The notes under the pieces were generated by a model. That model had not been told where the DNA came from and ran no database searches. It saw only the letters and a list, made by a program, of their open reading frames with translations. Below are positions 41,695 to 49,749 of a stretch of DNA of 64,000 nt, in pieces. Within the stretch, counting starts at the first letter, position 1; each line of letters starts with the position of its first letter. Source of the stretch: Catenuloplanes niger (lineage in GTDB: Bacteria > Actinomycetota > Actinomycetes > Mycobacteriales > Micromonosporaceae); contig NZ_JAVDYC010000001.1 of NCBI RefSeq assembly GCF_031458255.1, forward strand, positions 7,139,001 to 7,203,000, read 5' to 3'. Made by a program: the position numbers and the translations under genes.

Positions 41695-44292
41695 GTGTTC
41701 CCCCCTCTCTCCGATGTGGACCTGCTCGACGGCGTCCACTCCCGTACCCGGGACCGCATGCTGCACCTGGCCCGCGTCTTCCCGGTCGACCGGGTGCTCG
41801 CCGTGTTCCGGGCGAACGCCGGGCTCGACACCCGCGGCGCGCTGCCGCCCGGAACCTGGGAGGACTTCGGCCACCCGGACGAGAAGCCGTGGTCGGAGTC
41901 CGACTACCCGGGCGCGGGCGCGGCCCCGACCGCGAGCCTGCTGCGCGGGCACTACGCCGGGCACTTCCTGTCCATGCTGTCACTGGCCCACGCGTCCACC
42001 GGCGACCCGGTGTTCCGCGACCGGGCGCACGAGGTGGTCGCGGGGCTGGCCGAGGTGCAGGCCGCGCTCGCCGCCACCGGGCGCTACAGCCACCCCGGAT
42101 TCCTCGCGGCGTACGGCGAATGGCAGTTCTCCCGGCTCGAGGAGCTCGCGCCGTACGGGGAGATCTGGGCGCCGTACTACACCTGCCACAAGATCATGGC
42201 GGGGCTGCTGGACGCGTACACGCTGACCGGCTCGGACCCGGCGCTGGACGTGGTCACCGGGATGGGGCACTGGGTCGCGGGGCGGATCCTCGCGGTCGCG
42301 CCGGAGCAGCGGCAGCGGATGTGGTCGCTGTACATCGCGGGCGAGTTCGGCGGCATGAACGAGAGCCTGACCACGCTGCACCGGATCACCGGCGAGCCGG
42401 TGTTCCTGGCGGCCGCGGCCGCGTTCGAGATGGACGCGTTGCTGGACGCGGCGGCCGCGGGCCGGGACGTGCTGGACGGCATGCACGCGAACCAGCACCT
42501 GCCGATGCTGGTCGGCCACCTCGCGCAGTACGAGGTCACCGGCGACCGTCGCTACCTGGACGCGGTGGTCGCGCTGTTCGGTCAGGTGGTGCCGGGCCGG
42601 ACGTTCGCGCACGGCGGCACCGGCGAGGGCGAGCTGTGGGGGCCGGCCGGGCACGTGGCGCGCGGCATCGGCCGGCGCAACGCGGAGACGTGCGCGACGT
42701 ACAACCTGCTGAAGATCGCGCGCGGGCTGTTCACGCACACCCGGGACGTGCGGTACGCGGACTACGCCGAGCGGGCCACGCTGAACCACATCGCCGGCTC
42801 ACGCGCGGACGTGGACTCGGACGTCAGCCCCGAGGTGCTGTACATGTACCCGGTCGACGCGGGCGCGGTCCGGGAGTACGGCAACGCCGGCACCTGCTGC
42901 GGCGGCACCGGGCTGGAGAGCCACGTCAAGGCGCAGGAGTCGGTCTGGTTCCGCGACGACGAGAGCCTCTACGTGCTGCAGTACGTGCCGTCGCGGCTGC
43001 GGTGGGCGGAGCGCGGCGGCACCGTCGCGCTGCGCACGGCGTACCCCCGGGACGGCCTGGTCGCCCTCGACTTCGATCTGGACGGCCCGGTCGACCTGCG
43101 CCTCCGGGTGCCGGAGTGGGTGCCGGAGCGGCGGGCGCTGGTCGACGGCGTGCTCACCGCCGCGAAGGACGGCTTCCTCCGGATCCGGCGGGACGTGCGC
43201 CGCGGCGACACGGTGACCGTGGAGTTCCCGATGCCGCTGCGGCTGGTGCCCGCGCCGGACGACCCGGCGCTGGTGTCGGTGGAGTTGGGGCCGACCGTGC
43301 TGCTGGCCCGCGACGACGCGACCACCACGCTGGAGGTGGCCCCGGCCGCGCACCGTGAGCTGGACTGCTCGATCGGGTTCCGCGCACTCGGCGGCGACCT
43401 GGTGTCCGCGCTCGGGCTGGAGTTCGAACCGGCCTGGTCCGGCGGGGATCGTCGCTACCACATGTACCTGCGGGTCGCGGACCCGGTGATCGCGTTCCCG
43501 GGCGCGGTGACCGAGGTGCCGGACCGGCACGACGCGCACGGCTGGTCGTTCCTGACCGGGCTGTGGGCGTCCGGCGGGTTCCCGACGCACACGTCGTTCC
43601 TGGAGTCGGTGCACCGGAACGCGCGGCGGGCCGCGACGGCCGGACTGCTCGGCCGGGACGAGGTGATCACGGTGCTGGCGGCCGCGGCGGCCAGCACCGT
43701 CTCCGGCGCCGAGCCGCGGCGCAGCGAGATCCTGCCGTCCGGCGACCTGACCGTGACCGGTGACCTGGTCACCTGGCCGCTGTCCGCCGCGATCGGCGCG
43801 GGCGAGCCGATGCCGGCGGTGCGGATCGAGGTGGCGGGGGAGCGGGCACCGTCCGGGTGGTACACCGGCGCGCCGGCCGTCTCCGTGGTCACCCACGGCG
43901 CGGTCACGTCGGTCGCGCTGACCGGGGGCGTGGTCGCCGGGCGGCCGCTGCCGGACGGACGGCACGTGGTGCGCGCGGAGGCGACCGACCCGGCCGGGCG
44001 CGTGGTGCACGCGACGCGCGAGGTCGCGGTCGACACCACGCCGCCGTCCGTGCGGGCCCGGGTGCGCGCGCTCGGCCCGCACAACGTCGAGGTGACGCTG
44101 CACGCGGACGACGAGGTGTCCGGGGTGGACCGGATCCGGTGGCGGACCGGCGAGACGTTCTGGGGCGTCTACCAGGAGCCGTTCACCCGGGCGCTGCACG
44201 CCGCGCCGCAGATCCTGGAGTTCACCGCGACCGACCGGGCCGGCAACACGTCCCCGGTGCAGCGGGTCGCACTCCCCGCGGCCGGAACCTGA
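41695..44292 (+). CDS. GH127-type beta-L-arabinofuranosidase (DUF1680), cytoplasmic
   Basis: The protein is 865 residues from GTG 41695, seven bases after the M24 stop. No signal peptide. The alpha/alpha-barrel domain is recognised by WAPYYTCHKIMAGLLDAY, the long ETCATYNLLKIARGLFT and the GTCCGGTGLESHVKAQESVWF motifs. The Zn-Cys active site is complete: E331 and C333 (ExC), and C401-C402 (CC), equivalent to E338/C340/C417/C418 of Bifidobacterium HypBA1, with the first Cys of the pair as nucleophile. Beta-sandwich domains follow (about residues 420-640), then an Ig-like C-terminal domain (TPPSVRARVRALGPHNVEVTLH...). HypBA1 releases L-arabinose from Hyp-linked oligoarabinosides. A related GH127/GH146 specificity cannot be excluded. 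Confidence 0.85.
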   Translation: MFPPLSDVDLLDGVHSRTRDRMLHLARVFPVDRVLAVFRANAGLDTRGALPPGTWEDFGHPDEKPWSESDYPGAGAAPTASLLRGHYAGHFLSMLSLAHASTGDPVFRDRAHEVVAGLAEVQAALAATGRYSHPGFLAAYGEWQFSRLEELAPYGEIWAPYYTCHKIMAGLLDAYTLTGSDPALDVVTGMGHWVAGRILAVAPEQRQRMWSLYIAGEFGGMNESLTTLHRITGEPVFLAAAAAFEMDALLDAAAAGRDVLDGMHANQHLPMLVGHLAQYEVTGDRRYLDAVVALFGQVVPGRTFAHGGTGEGELWGPAGHVARGIGRRNAETCATYNLLKIARGLFTHTRDVRYADYAERATLNHIAGSRADVDSDVSPEVLYMYPVDAGAVREYGNAGTCCGGTGLESHVKAQESVWFRDDESLYVLQYVPSRLRWAERGGTVALRTAYPRDGLVALDFDLDGPVDLRLRVPEWVPERRALVDGVLTAAKDGFLRIRRDVRRGDTVTVEFPMPLRLVPAPDDPALVSVELGPTVLLARDDATTTLEVAPAAHRELDCSIGFRALGGDLVSALGLEFEPAWSGGDRRYHMYLRVADPVIAFPGAVTEVPDRHDAHGWSFLTGLWASGGFPTHTSFLESVHRNARRAATAGLLGRDEVITVLAAAAASTVSGAEPRRSEILPSGDLTVTGDLVTWPLSAAIGAGEPMPAVRIEVAGERAPSGWYTGAPAVSVVTHGAVTSVALTGGVVAGRPLPDGRHVVRAEATDPAGRVVHATREVAVDTTPPSVRARVRALGPHNVEVTLHADDEVSGVDRIRWRTGETFWGVYQEPFTRALHAAPQILEFTATDRAGNTSPVQRVALPAAGT

Positions 44293-44309
44293 CGCGGCGG
44301 CCGGAACCG

Positions 44310-44520
44310 GGCGCGGCAACCAGGTCGCCAGGTCCGGCGGGGCCAGGGCGGCGACGCGGCGGTGGACGTGGGCGGGATTCGTCTCGCCCACAGCGCCACC
44401 CCCTCGCCGGACCGGCCCGACCGGAAGAACGCGGATGCCGCGCACCGACCAGGTACGTCACGTCGGCGCGCGGCGGCAGCCCGTCCAGCGGCGCGTGCGT
44501 CTTCAGCACCCGGCGGCCCG
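44310..44520 (-). pseudogene. Decayed sulfotransferase fragment (frameshifted)
   Basis: On the minus strand, 44517 down to about 44430 reads RRVLKTHAPLDGLPPRADVTYLVGARHPR, the PAPS/substrate-binding block of sulfotransferases (KTH.PL..LP...VTY...RHPRD). After a frameshift, 44384 to 44320 reads NPAHVHRRVAALAPPDLATWLPRP, the next conserved stretch. No single frame joins the parts and both protein ends are missing, so it is a pseudogene. The rest of 44521-44849 has only short, frame-shifting pieces on the minus strand (such as RNEMWSATAGDPGRYHWPYDN) of unrecognised origin, plus a hairpin at 44809-44829 in front of the phospholipase-like gene. I see no intact gene in 44293-44849. Confidence 0.6.
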
Positions 44521-44849
44521 CCTGCCGGTCCGGTGCGGACGGTCCGGATACAGGCGCAGCGGCCACGGCCGATCTCCTCGGCGGGGTCGCCGATCCGGAA
44601 CGAGGCAGCGGCCAGGTTGTCGTACGGCCAGTGGTAGCGGCCCGGGTCGCCGGCGGTCGCGGACCACATCTCGTTCCGGTGCACCGGCGTCCGGTCCGCG
44701 GCGAACACGGCCACCGGCAGGTCCCGGTCGCACGTGCGGCTCCGGTCCGCTTGCGGCTCGTTTGTCCTCGAGGGATAGCGAGAAGGATTCGCATGTGTCA
44801 TGCTGCCGAACCGAAGATCCATTTCGGTTTGTGTTCAGAGGGGAGTCAC

Positions 44850-46055
44850 ATGCCGTTCACTCGTCTCATCGCGGCGGGCGCTGCCGCGATCGTCGGTGCC
44901 ATGACCGGTGCGGTGGTCATCGCCGGTCCGGCGTCGGCGGCGGTCACGGAGGGTGCGGTGTTCAACAACCCGCACGTCGCGGGCGAGCAGTACCGGGTAC
45001 GGGACCACATACGTGGGCTGATAGACGGCGCCGCGGCCGGATCCACGATCCACGTGGCGATCTACAACTTCAACGAGCAGACCGTTGCGAACAACCTGAT
45101 CGCCGCCAAGGACCGCGGCGTCAACATCAAGTTCGTGGTGAACTACGACGCGTCGCTGACCGACGCGGTCGTGTCACTGAAGAACAAGCTCGGCACGAAC
45201 GTCGCCGCGGCCTCCTACGTCTCGGTCTGCACGCAGAACGCGGCCTGCGTGGGCACCGCGGGCACGCCGATCATGCACAACAAGTTCTGGCTGTTCTCCA
45301 GCACGAACGGCTCCAGCAACGTGGTCGTCCAGTCCTCGGCGAACATCACGCCGTCGAACTCCACGAAGTACTGGAACAACGCGGTCACGCTGGTCGGCAA
45401 CACCGGGCTGTACAACGCGTACGTCAAGTACCACGGTGACCTGGCCAACAAGCGCAAGAACAGCAACTACTACCACACCGAGCTCAACGGGAACGTGCGC
45501 AGCTACTTCTTCCCGCGGGCCGGCGACAGCACCAGCACCGACCTGATCTACAACATGCTCAACGAGAACGTGACCTGCGAGGGCAACACCACGGTCGGCA
45601 CCTCGGTCGAGCACCGCACCATCATCCGGGTCGGCATGTTCTACTTCAGCCGCGTCGAGGTCGCCGAGAAGCTGCGCGACCTGGCCGACAAGAAGTGCTG
45701 GATCGACGTCATCTACACCGAGACCGGCGCCAGCGGCAACGTGCCGGCCGCGCTGCGCAACCACCCCCGGATCGCGCTCTACCAGGTCCCGGACAGCACC
45801 GCCCACCCGTACGTGCTGCACTCCAAGTACCTGCTGATCGAGGGCACCTACCTCGACCAGAAGGACAGCAAGTGGGTGCTGACCGGCAGCCACAACTACA
45901 CGTACCCGGCGCTGCGCGAGAACGACGAGGCGATGCTCCGCATCGAGTCCAACGCCATCCACGACCAGTACCGCGCCAACTTCCGCACCATCCGCGACAC
46001 CGCGATCGCCGACCCGGCCTCCCCGCCGGCCGTCGATTTCAAGAACGGCAACTGA
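44850..46055 (+). CDS. Secreted phospholipase-D-like (HKD) protein
   Basis: The protein is 401 residues from ATG 44850, behind GAGGGGAG. The signal peptide is LIAAGAAAIVGAMTGAVVIAGPASAA, cleaved near residue 30, so the enzyme is secreted. Two PLD motifs are visible: H143-x-K145 in MHNKFWLF, with NVVVQSSANIT after it, and H324-x-K326 in LHSKYLLIEG, followed by LTGSHNYTYPAL. Four or more Cys occur, at least two closely spaced (SVCTQNAACVG), suggesting a disulfide. Substrates of this family are phosphodiesters (phospholipid or nucleic acid). The gene is preceded by a 7-bp hairpin (AACCGAA/TTCGGTT, 44809-44829) that may shape the leader. Confidence 0.88.
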   Translation: MPFTRLIAAGAAAIVGAMTGAVVIAGPASAAVTEGAVFNNPHVAGEQYRVRDHIRGLIDGAAAGSTIHVAIYNFNEQTVANNLIAAKDRGVNIKFVVNYDASLTDAVVSLKNKLGTNVAAASYVSVCTQNAACVGTAGTPIMHNKFWLFSSTNGSSNVVVQSSANITPSNSTKYWNNAVTLVGNTGLYNAYVKYHGDLANKRKNSNYYHTELNGNVRSYFFPRAGDSTSTDLIYNMLNENVTCEGNTTVGTSVEHRTIIRVGMFYFSRVEVAEKLRDLADKKCWIDVIYTETGASGNVPAALRNHPRIALYQVPDSTAHPYVLHSKYLLIEGTYLDQKDSKWVLTGSHNYTYPALRENDEAMLRIESNAIHDQYRANFRTIRDTAIADPASPPAVDFKNGN

Positions 46056-46060
46056 GCACC

Positions 46061-46090
46061 GGAAGGCGGCCCCACCCGGGGCCGCCTTCC
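46061..46090. terminator. Strong bidirectional hairpin terminator
   Basis: GGAAGGCGGCCCC (46061-46073) pairs with 46078-46090 over a 4-base loop. It lies six bases beyond the phospholipase-like stop (46055) and before the convergent LLM gene stop (46122). Confidence 0.75.
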
Positions 46091-46121
46091 CCCGCCGCGC
46101 CGGATGGCTCGGAACCGCCGG

Positions 46122-47231
46122 TCAGGCGAGCCCTCGGCGGAGCGCGGGGAGGACCGACTCGCCGAACGGCACCAGGTCGGCGTGGTAGTCCGGGAAGACC
46201 AGCATCAGGCCGTCCAGCTCGGCGGCCGTCATGATGTGCGCGATGTGTTCGATGATCGTCTCCGGGCCCCCGGTCACATAGGCCGTCTGGAACGCTTCCT
46301 CCCCGGTGGCACCCTCGGCCCAGTCGCGGGCGGTGTCAGCCGGGATGCCCCACGACGCGCGCATGCCGGCCAGCGCCACCCTGTCGAGGCCCGCGGCGTA
46401 GCGGGCCGCCTTGGCCGCCGCGGCCGCGTCCGTCTCGTCCAGGACGACCGTGAGCATCGAGTACGTCCTCACCGTGCGCCCGAGATCGGCGGCCCGGTCG
46501 TGGACCGAGCGGGAGTAGTCGCGCATCTGGTGAAGGTTGTCGGCGCTCAGGAACGCGCCGTCGGCGTACCTGGCCTGGAACTCGCGCCCCTTCTCGGACC
46601 GGCCGGCGCTGATCAGGGTCGGCCGGACCGCCGGATGCGGGCGTGACTCGCACGCCCGGAGGGTGAAGAAGTCCCCGGTCATCGTCACCGTGTCCTCGGT
46701 CCACAGCCGGGTGACCGCGACCAGCCATTCCTCCGTCATCCGATAGCGCTCGTCGTGCGACAGGGCCGGGTCCCAGAGGCCCATCTGGGCGAACTCGGCG
46801 GCGTAGGAGCCGTTGACGATGTTCATCCCGGCCCGGCCGCCCGAGACGTCCTGCAGCGTGGTGAACATCTTGGCGGCGAGCGCGGGATGGAAGACGTTCG
46901 CGTGCACGGTGGCCCAGATCTTGACCGTGCTGGTCGCCTCGGCCAGCGCCGACATCATCGTCATCGACTCCAGCGTGCGGCCCCAGTGGTCGGTGCTGCC
47001 GCCGAAGCCCTTCCATTTCGCCATCGACATGATGAAGTCGAGTCCGATCACCTCGGCGTCGAGCGCGACCCGGCGGTTGTAGGCGTAGGTCGCCTCGGGA
47101 TGCGGCGCCGATCGGGAGATCATCCAGCCGCCGTTGCCGATCGGGAGGAAGACGCCGAACTCCTTGCCCGCGGGGCTCATGGCGCGGGCCACGGGCACGT
47201 CGACGGCGGTTTCGGCATTACCATCGCTCAT
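46122..47231 (-). CDS. LLM-class FMN monooxygenase, RutA-like
   Basis: The protein is 369 residues from ATG 47231, with GGGGGAG upstream. The first 30 residues are variable; then the bacterial-luciferase-like fold matches RutA (pyrimidine oxygenase) block by block: EFGVFLPIGNGGWMIS, LDFIMSMAKWKGFGG, NIVNGSYAAEFAQMGLWD, YRMTEEWL, FFTLRACESRPHPAVRP, ISAGRSEKG..FQARYAD, and a C-terminal DGLMLVFPDYHADLVPFGESVLPAL. RutA opens the uracil ring using FMNH2 and O2. Sulfur- and chlorinated-ring monooxygenases of this class share the pattern, so the substrate is not fixed. It is divergent from the P450/BMP-transporter operon. No RutB-F genes are adjacent. A partner flavin reductase is needed and is not adjacent. 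Confidence 0.82.
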   Translation of the reverse strand: MSDGNAETAVDVPVARAMSPAGKEFGVFLPIGNGGWMISRSAPHPEATYAYNRRVALDAEVIGLDFIMSMAKWKGFGGSTDHWGRTLESMTMMSALAEATSTVKIWATVHANVFHPALAAKMFTTLQDVSGGRAGMNIVNGSYAAEFAQMGLWDPALSHDERYRMTEEWLVAVTRLWTEDTVTMTGDFFTLRACESRPHPAVRPTLISAGRSEKGREFQARYADGAFLSADNLHQMRDYSRSVHDRAADLGRTVRTYSMLTVVLDETDAAAAAKAARYAAGLDRVALAGMRASWGIPADTARDWAEGATGEEAFQTAYVTGGPETIIEHIAHIMTAAELDGLMLVFPDYHADLVPFGESVLPALRRGLA

Positions 47232-47342
47232 CGACTCCCCCGAATGCGAGTGGTTGCAGGCAAGTAAATTACCGTCGCGCTCGGCCGTTGTCTGCCGCCC
47301 GCGACGGAATCGGCACAACTGTTGCCCGGCGCACCGGTGATA

Positions 47343-47359
47343 GTCCATTCTCGATGGAC
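47343..47359. promoter_or_regulatory. Inverted repeat GTCCAT-N5-ATGGAC in divergent promoter
   Basis: This 6-bp perfect dyad lies 13 bp upstream of the P450 ribosome binding site, in the 153-bp gap between the RutA-like and P450 genes. It could be the operator of an unlinked regulator of both. No regulator gene is next to it. Confidence 0.35.
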
Positions 47360-47384
47360 CGGCAGCCACTCGAGGAGCCACCAG

Positions 47385-48614
47385 GTGGTCAGTGATCTCG
47401 CGAAGAGCTACGACCCGCTCGGTGCGCATGCCGAGGATCCATATCCGTTCTACGCCGAGGCGCGCCGCCGGGAGCCGGTGTTCTACTCGCCGCGGGTCGA
47501 CGCCTGGCTGGTGACCCGGTTCGCCGACGTCGAGGCGGTGCTCAAGGACTGGGCCGGTTTCTCCTCGGTCAACAGCCTGCGGCCCGTCCGCCCGCTGCAC
47601 CCGGCGACGTCGGCCGTGCTGGCCGAGGGGTTCCCGCAGCGGCCGGACCACGTCACGTCCGACGGTGAGGTGCACCGCCGGTTGCGGTTGCCGTACACGA
47701 GGCATCTGACCGCACCCGGCCGGATCAGGGGCCTGGAGCCGGGCGTACGGACGTGGGCCGAGACCCTCGTGGACGGGTTCGCCGGCGCCGGGGGCGCCGA
47801 TCTGATCACACGGTTCGCGAAGCCGCTGCCGCTGCGGGCCGCGGTCGCGATGTTCGGGTTCGCGCCGGACGACGTGCCGACCGTGCGGGACGGCAGCGAG
47901 GCGTCGTTCCGGCTCGGCGGCGTCGACCTGACCGAGGCCGACGAGGTGACCGCCGCCCGGGCCGTCGTCACGTTCCAGCGGCTCGTCGCACGCCACGCGC
48001 ACCGGCGTCGCGCGGCGCCGAACGGCGACCTGATCAGTGACGTCACGGCCGCGCTGGCGGACGGCGACGGGCCGCTGACGGCGGACCAGGAGGCCGAGCT
48101 GGTCACCACGATCACGAGTACCTTCGGCGCGGCGCACGTCACCACCGCGGACCTGATCGGCAGCGCCCTGAAGCTGCTGGCCGGCCACCCGGAGCAGTGG
48201 GAGTCGCTGTGCCGCCGGCCGGAGCTGATCGCCGGGGCGGTCGAGGAGGTGCTGCGGTTCGAGGCGCCGATCCCCACCATGTTCCGCCGGGCCACCCGCG
48301 CCGCCACGATCGGCGGCGTGGAGATACCGCCGGGGGCGGACGTCCTGGTGGTGTTCGCGTCCGCGAACCGGGACGAGGAGCGCTACCCGGACGCCGGGCG
48401 CTTCGACGTGACCCGCAAGCCGGCCCGGCACTTCGCGTTCGGCGCCGGGGTGCACACCTGCGTGGGCGCGGCACCGGCCCGGGCGCAGGCGCGGGTGGCA
48501 CTGCGGGTGCTCACCGAGCGGCTGCCGGGGCTGAGCCCGGTGGCGGGCCGGGCGGCGCCGAGCCGCCGCTCGATCAACGTCCGCGGGCCGCTCAGGCTCG
48601 AACTGAGCTGGTGA
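47385..48614 (+). CDS. Cytochrome P450, atypical I-helix
   Basis: The protein is 409 residues from GTG 47385, with GAGGAG at 47372-47377. It has the ExxR motif EEVLRFEAP and the heme loop FGAGVHTCVGAAPAR with Cys at residue 359. The I-helix reads FGAAHVTTADL: Val stands where the acidic residue (Glu/Asp) of the A-G-x-E/D-T-T motif is expected. This proton-relay residue is often lost in P450s that use peroxide or a substrate carboxylate. The gene is followed four bases later by the BMP lipoprotein gene, so it is the first gene of the transporter operon. Its substrate may be the imported compound. Confidence 0.85.
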   Translation: MVSDLAKSYDPLGAHAEDPYPFYAEARRREPVFYSPRVDAWLVTRFADVEAVLKDWAGFSSVNSLRPVRPLHPATSAVLAEGFPQRPDHVTSDGEVHRRLRLPYTRHLTAPGRIRGLEPGVRTWAETLVDGFAGAGGADLITRFAKPLPLRAAVAMFGFAPDDVPTVRDGSEASFRLGGVDLTEADEVTAARAVVTFQRLVARHAHRRRAAPNGDLISDVTAALADGDGPLTADQEAELVTTITSTFGAAHVTTADLIGSALKLLAGHPEQWESLCRRPELIAGAVEEVLRFEAPIPTMFRRATRAATIGGVEIPPGADVLVVFASANRDEERYPDAGRFDVTRKPARHFAFGAGVHTCVGAAPARAQARVALRVLTERLPGLSPVAGRAAPSRRSINVRGPLRLELSW

Positions 48615-48618
48615 GCTC

Positions 48619-49749
48619 ATGGACATCAACGGCAGACCTAGCGGATCGATGGTGATGAGCTTGACCGGCTTCGTGCGGAAAGCGCTCGCGGTGATCACCG
48701 CCGGTGCCGCGGTCGCGGCGCTCGCCGCGTGCGTCAGCAACGACGAGACCGCGGCCCCGGCACCGTCCGCGGCGCCCGGCGGGAGCACCGGCACCCTGCT
48801 GCCCGGCGCGCCGGACGTCAACGGTGACGGCAAGGTGGTCATCGGGGTGCTCAGCCCCGGCGACATCAACGACAACGGCTACTACGAGAGTTTCGTGGTC
48901 AAGGCCGAGGCGTTCGCCCAGGCCCAGGACTGGACGGTCATCAAACGCGGCAGCGTGCCGGTCTCCGAGGCGCTCACCGCCGCCCGGGCCCTGTGCCGGC
49001 AGCGGGCCGACATGGTGGCGATCGGCGCCAGCGAGCTCAAGGACGCCATACCGGCATCCGAGGAGGCCGTCTGCGCGAGGACCGCCTGGTACGTGCCGTC
49101 GTCGGCGAACGTCCCGCAGACCCCGAGGATCATGCTGTCCAGCGACGACCCGAACCAGTCGATGCTGGTCGCCGGGTACGCCGCCGGCCTGCTCATGCGG
49201 GCGCGGAACACCACCAGGGCCGGCTTCGTCACCGGTCCGGAGGCCGACTTCACGAAGATCGCCTCGACGGCGTTCCTGGCCGGCATCCGCGAGCTCATCC
49301 CGGGCGCCACGCTGGTCACCACGTACACCGGCGACTTCGACGACTCCGGCAAGGCCCGGGAAGCGACGCAGGCACAGCTCAGCCAGGGGGTCGGAGCGAT
49401 CTATCCGTACCTGGGCGGTGCGACCGACGTGGCGACCGCGCTGGCCAACTCCGCCGGCGCGATCACGCTGACGCCCGGGACCGACCGGTGCGCTTCCACC
49501 AGCCCCACCTTCGACGTCTCGGTGCTGTTCGACCCCGGCGACTACTTCGCCGCGGCGCTGCAGCTGTACGCCGCCGGCAGGCTGGAGATGGGCATCACCA
49601 AGACGTGGCAGCTGGGCGTCGACCCGTATCCGACCGTCAAGCTCTGCAAGGGCACCCCGGAGCAGAACGCCGACCTGGCGGCCTTCATCGCGGACATCGG
49701 CCGCGGCACCATCGACCCGGCGGCCGAGGTGCGCAGGCTTGGCTCCTGA
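48619..49749 (+). CDS. BMP-family substrate-binding lipoprotein (nucleoside-type)
   Basis: The protein is 376 residues. The signal peptide ends at a lipobox with Cys 38 (AALAACVSND). The BMP (Med/PnrA-like) fold is seen in VIGVLSPGDINDNGYYESFVVKAEAFAQAQ, ALCRQRADMVAIGASELKDAI, TRAGFVTGPEADFTKIASTAFLAGIRELIPGA, and YPYLGGATDVATALA. This family captures purine nucleosides or related bases. It overlaps the ATPase gene by 11 bases. The sensor or transport role is fixed by the ATPase and two permease genes. Confidence 0.87.
   Translation: MDINGRPSGSMVMSLTGFVRKALAVITAGAAVAALAACVSNDETAAPAPSAAPGGSTGTLLPGAPDVNGDGKVVIGVLSPGDINDNGYYESFVVKAEAFAQAQDWTVIKRGSVPVSEALTAARALCRQRADMVAIGASELKDAIPASEEAVCARTAWYVPSSANVPQTPRIMLSSDDPNQSMLVAGYAAGLLMRARNTTRAGFVTGPEADFTKIASTAFLAGIRELIPGATLVTTYTGDFDDSGKAREATQAQLSQGVGAIYPYLGGATDVATALANSAGAITLTPGTDRCASTSPTFDVSVLFDPGDYFAAALQLYAAGRLEMGITKTWQLGVDPYPTVKLCKGTPEQNADLAAFIADIGRGTIDPAAEVRRLGS

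Noticed and set aside
46122-48875. A 917-residue frame extending the RutA-like gene upstream
   Set aside because: The added part overlaps the P450 and BMP genes antisense; the ATG at 47231 has a good ribosome binding site and the family starts there.
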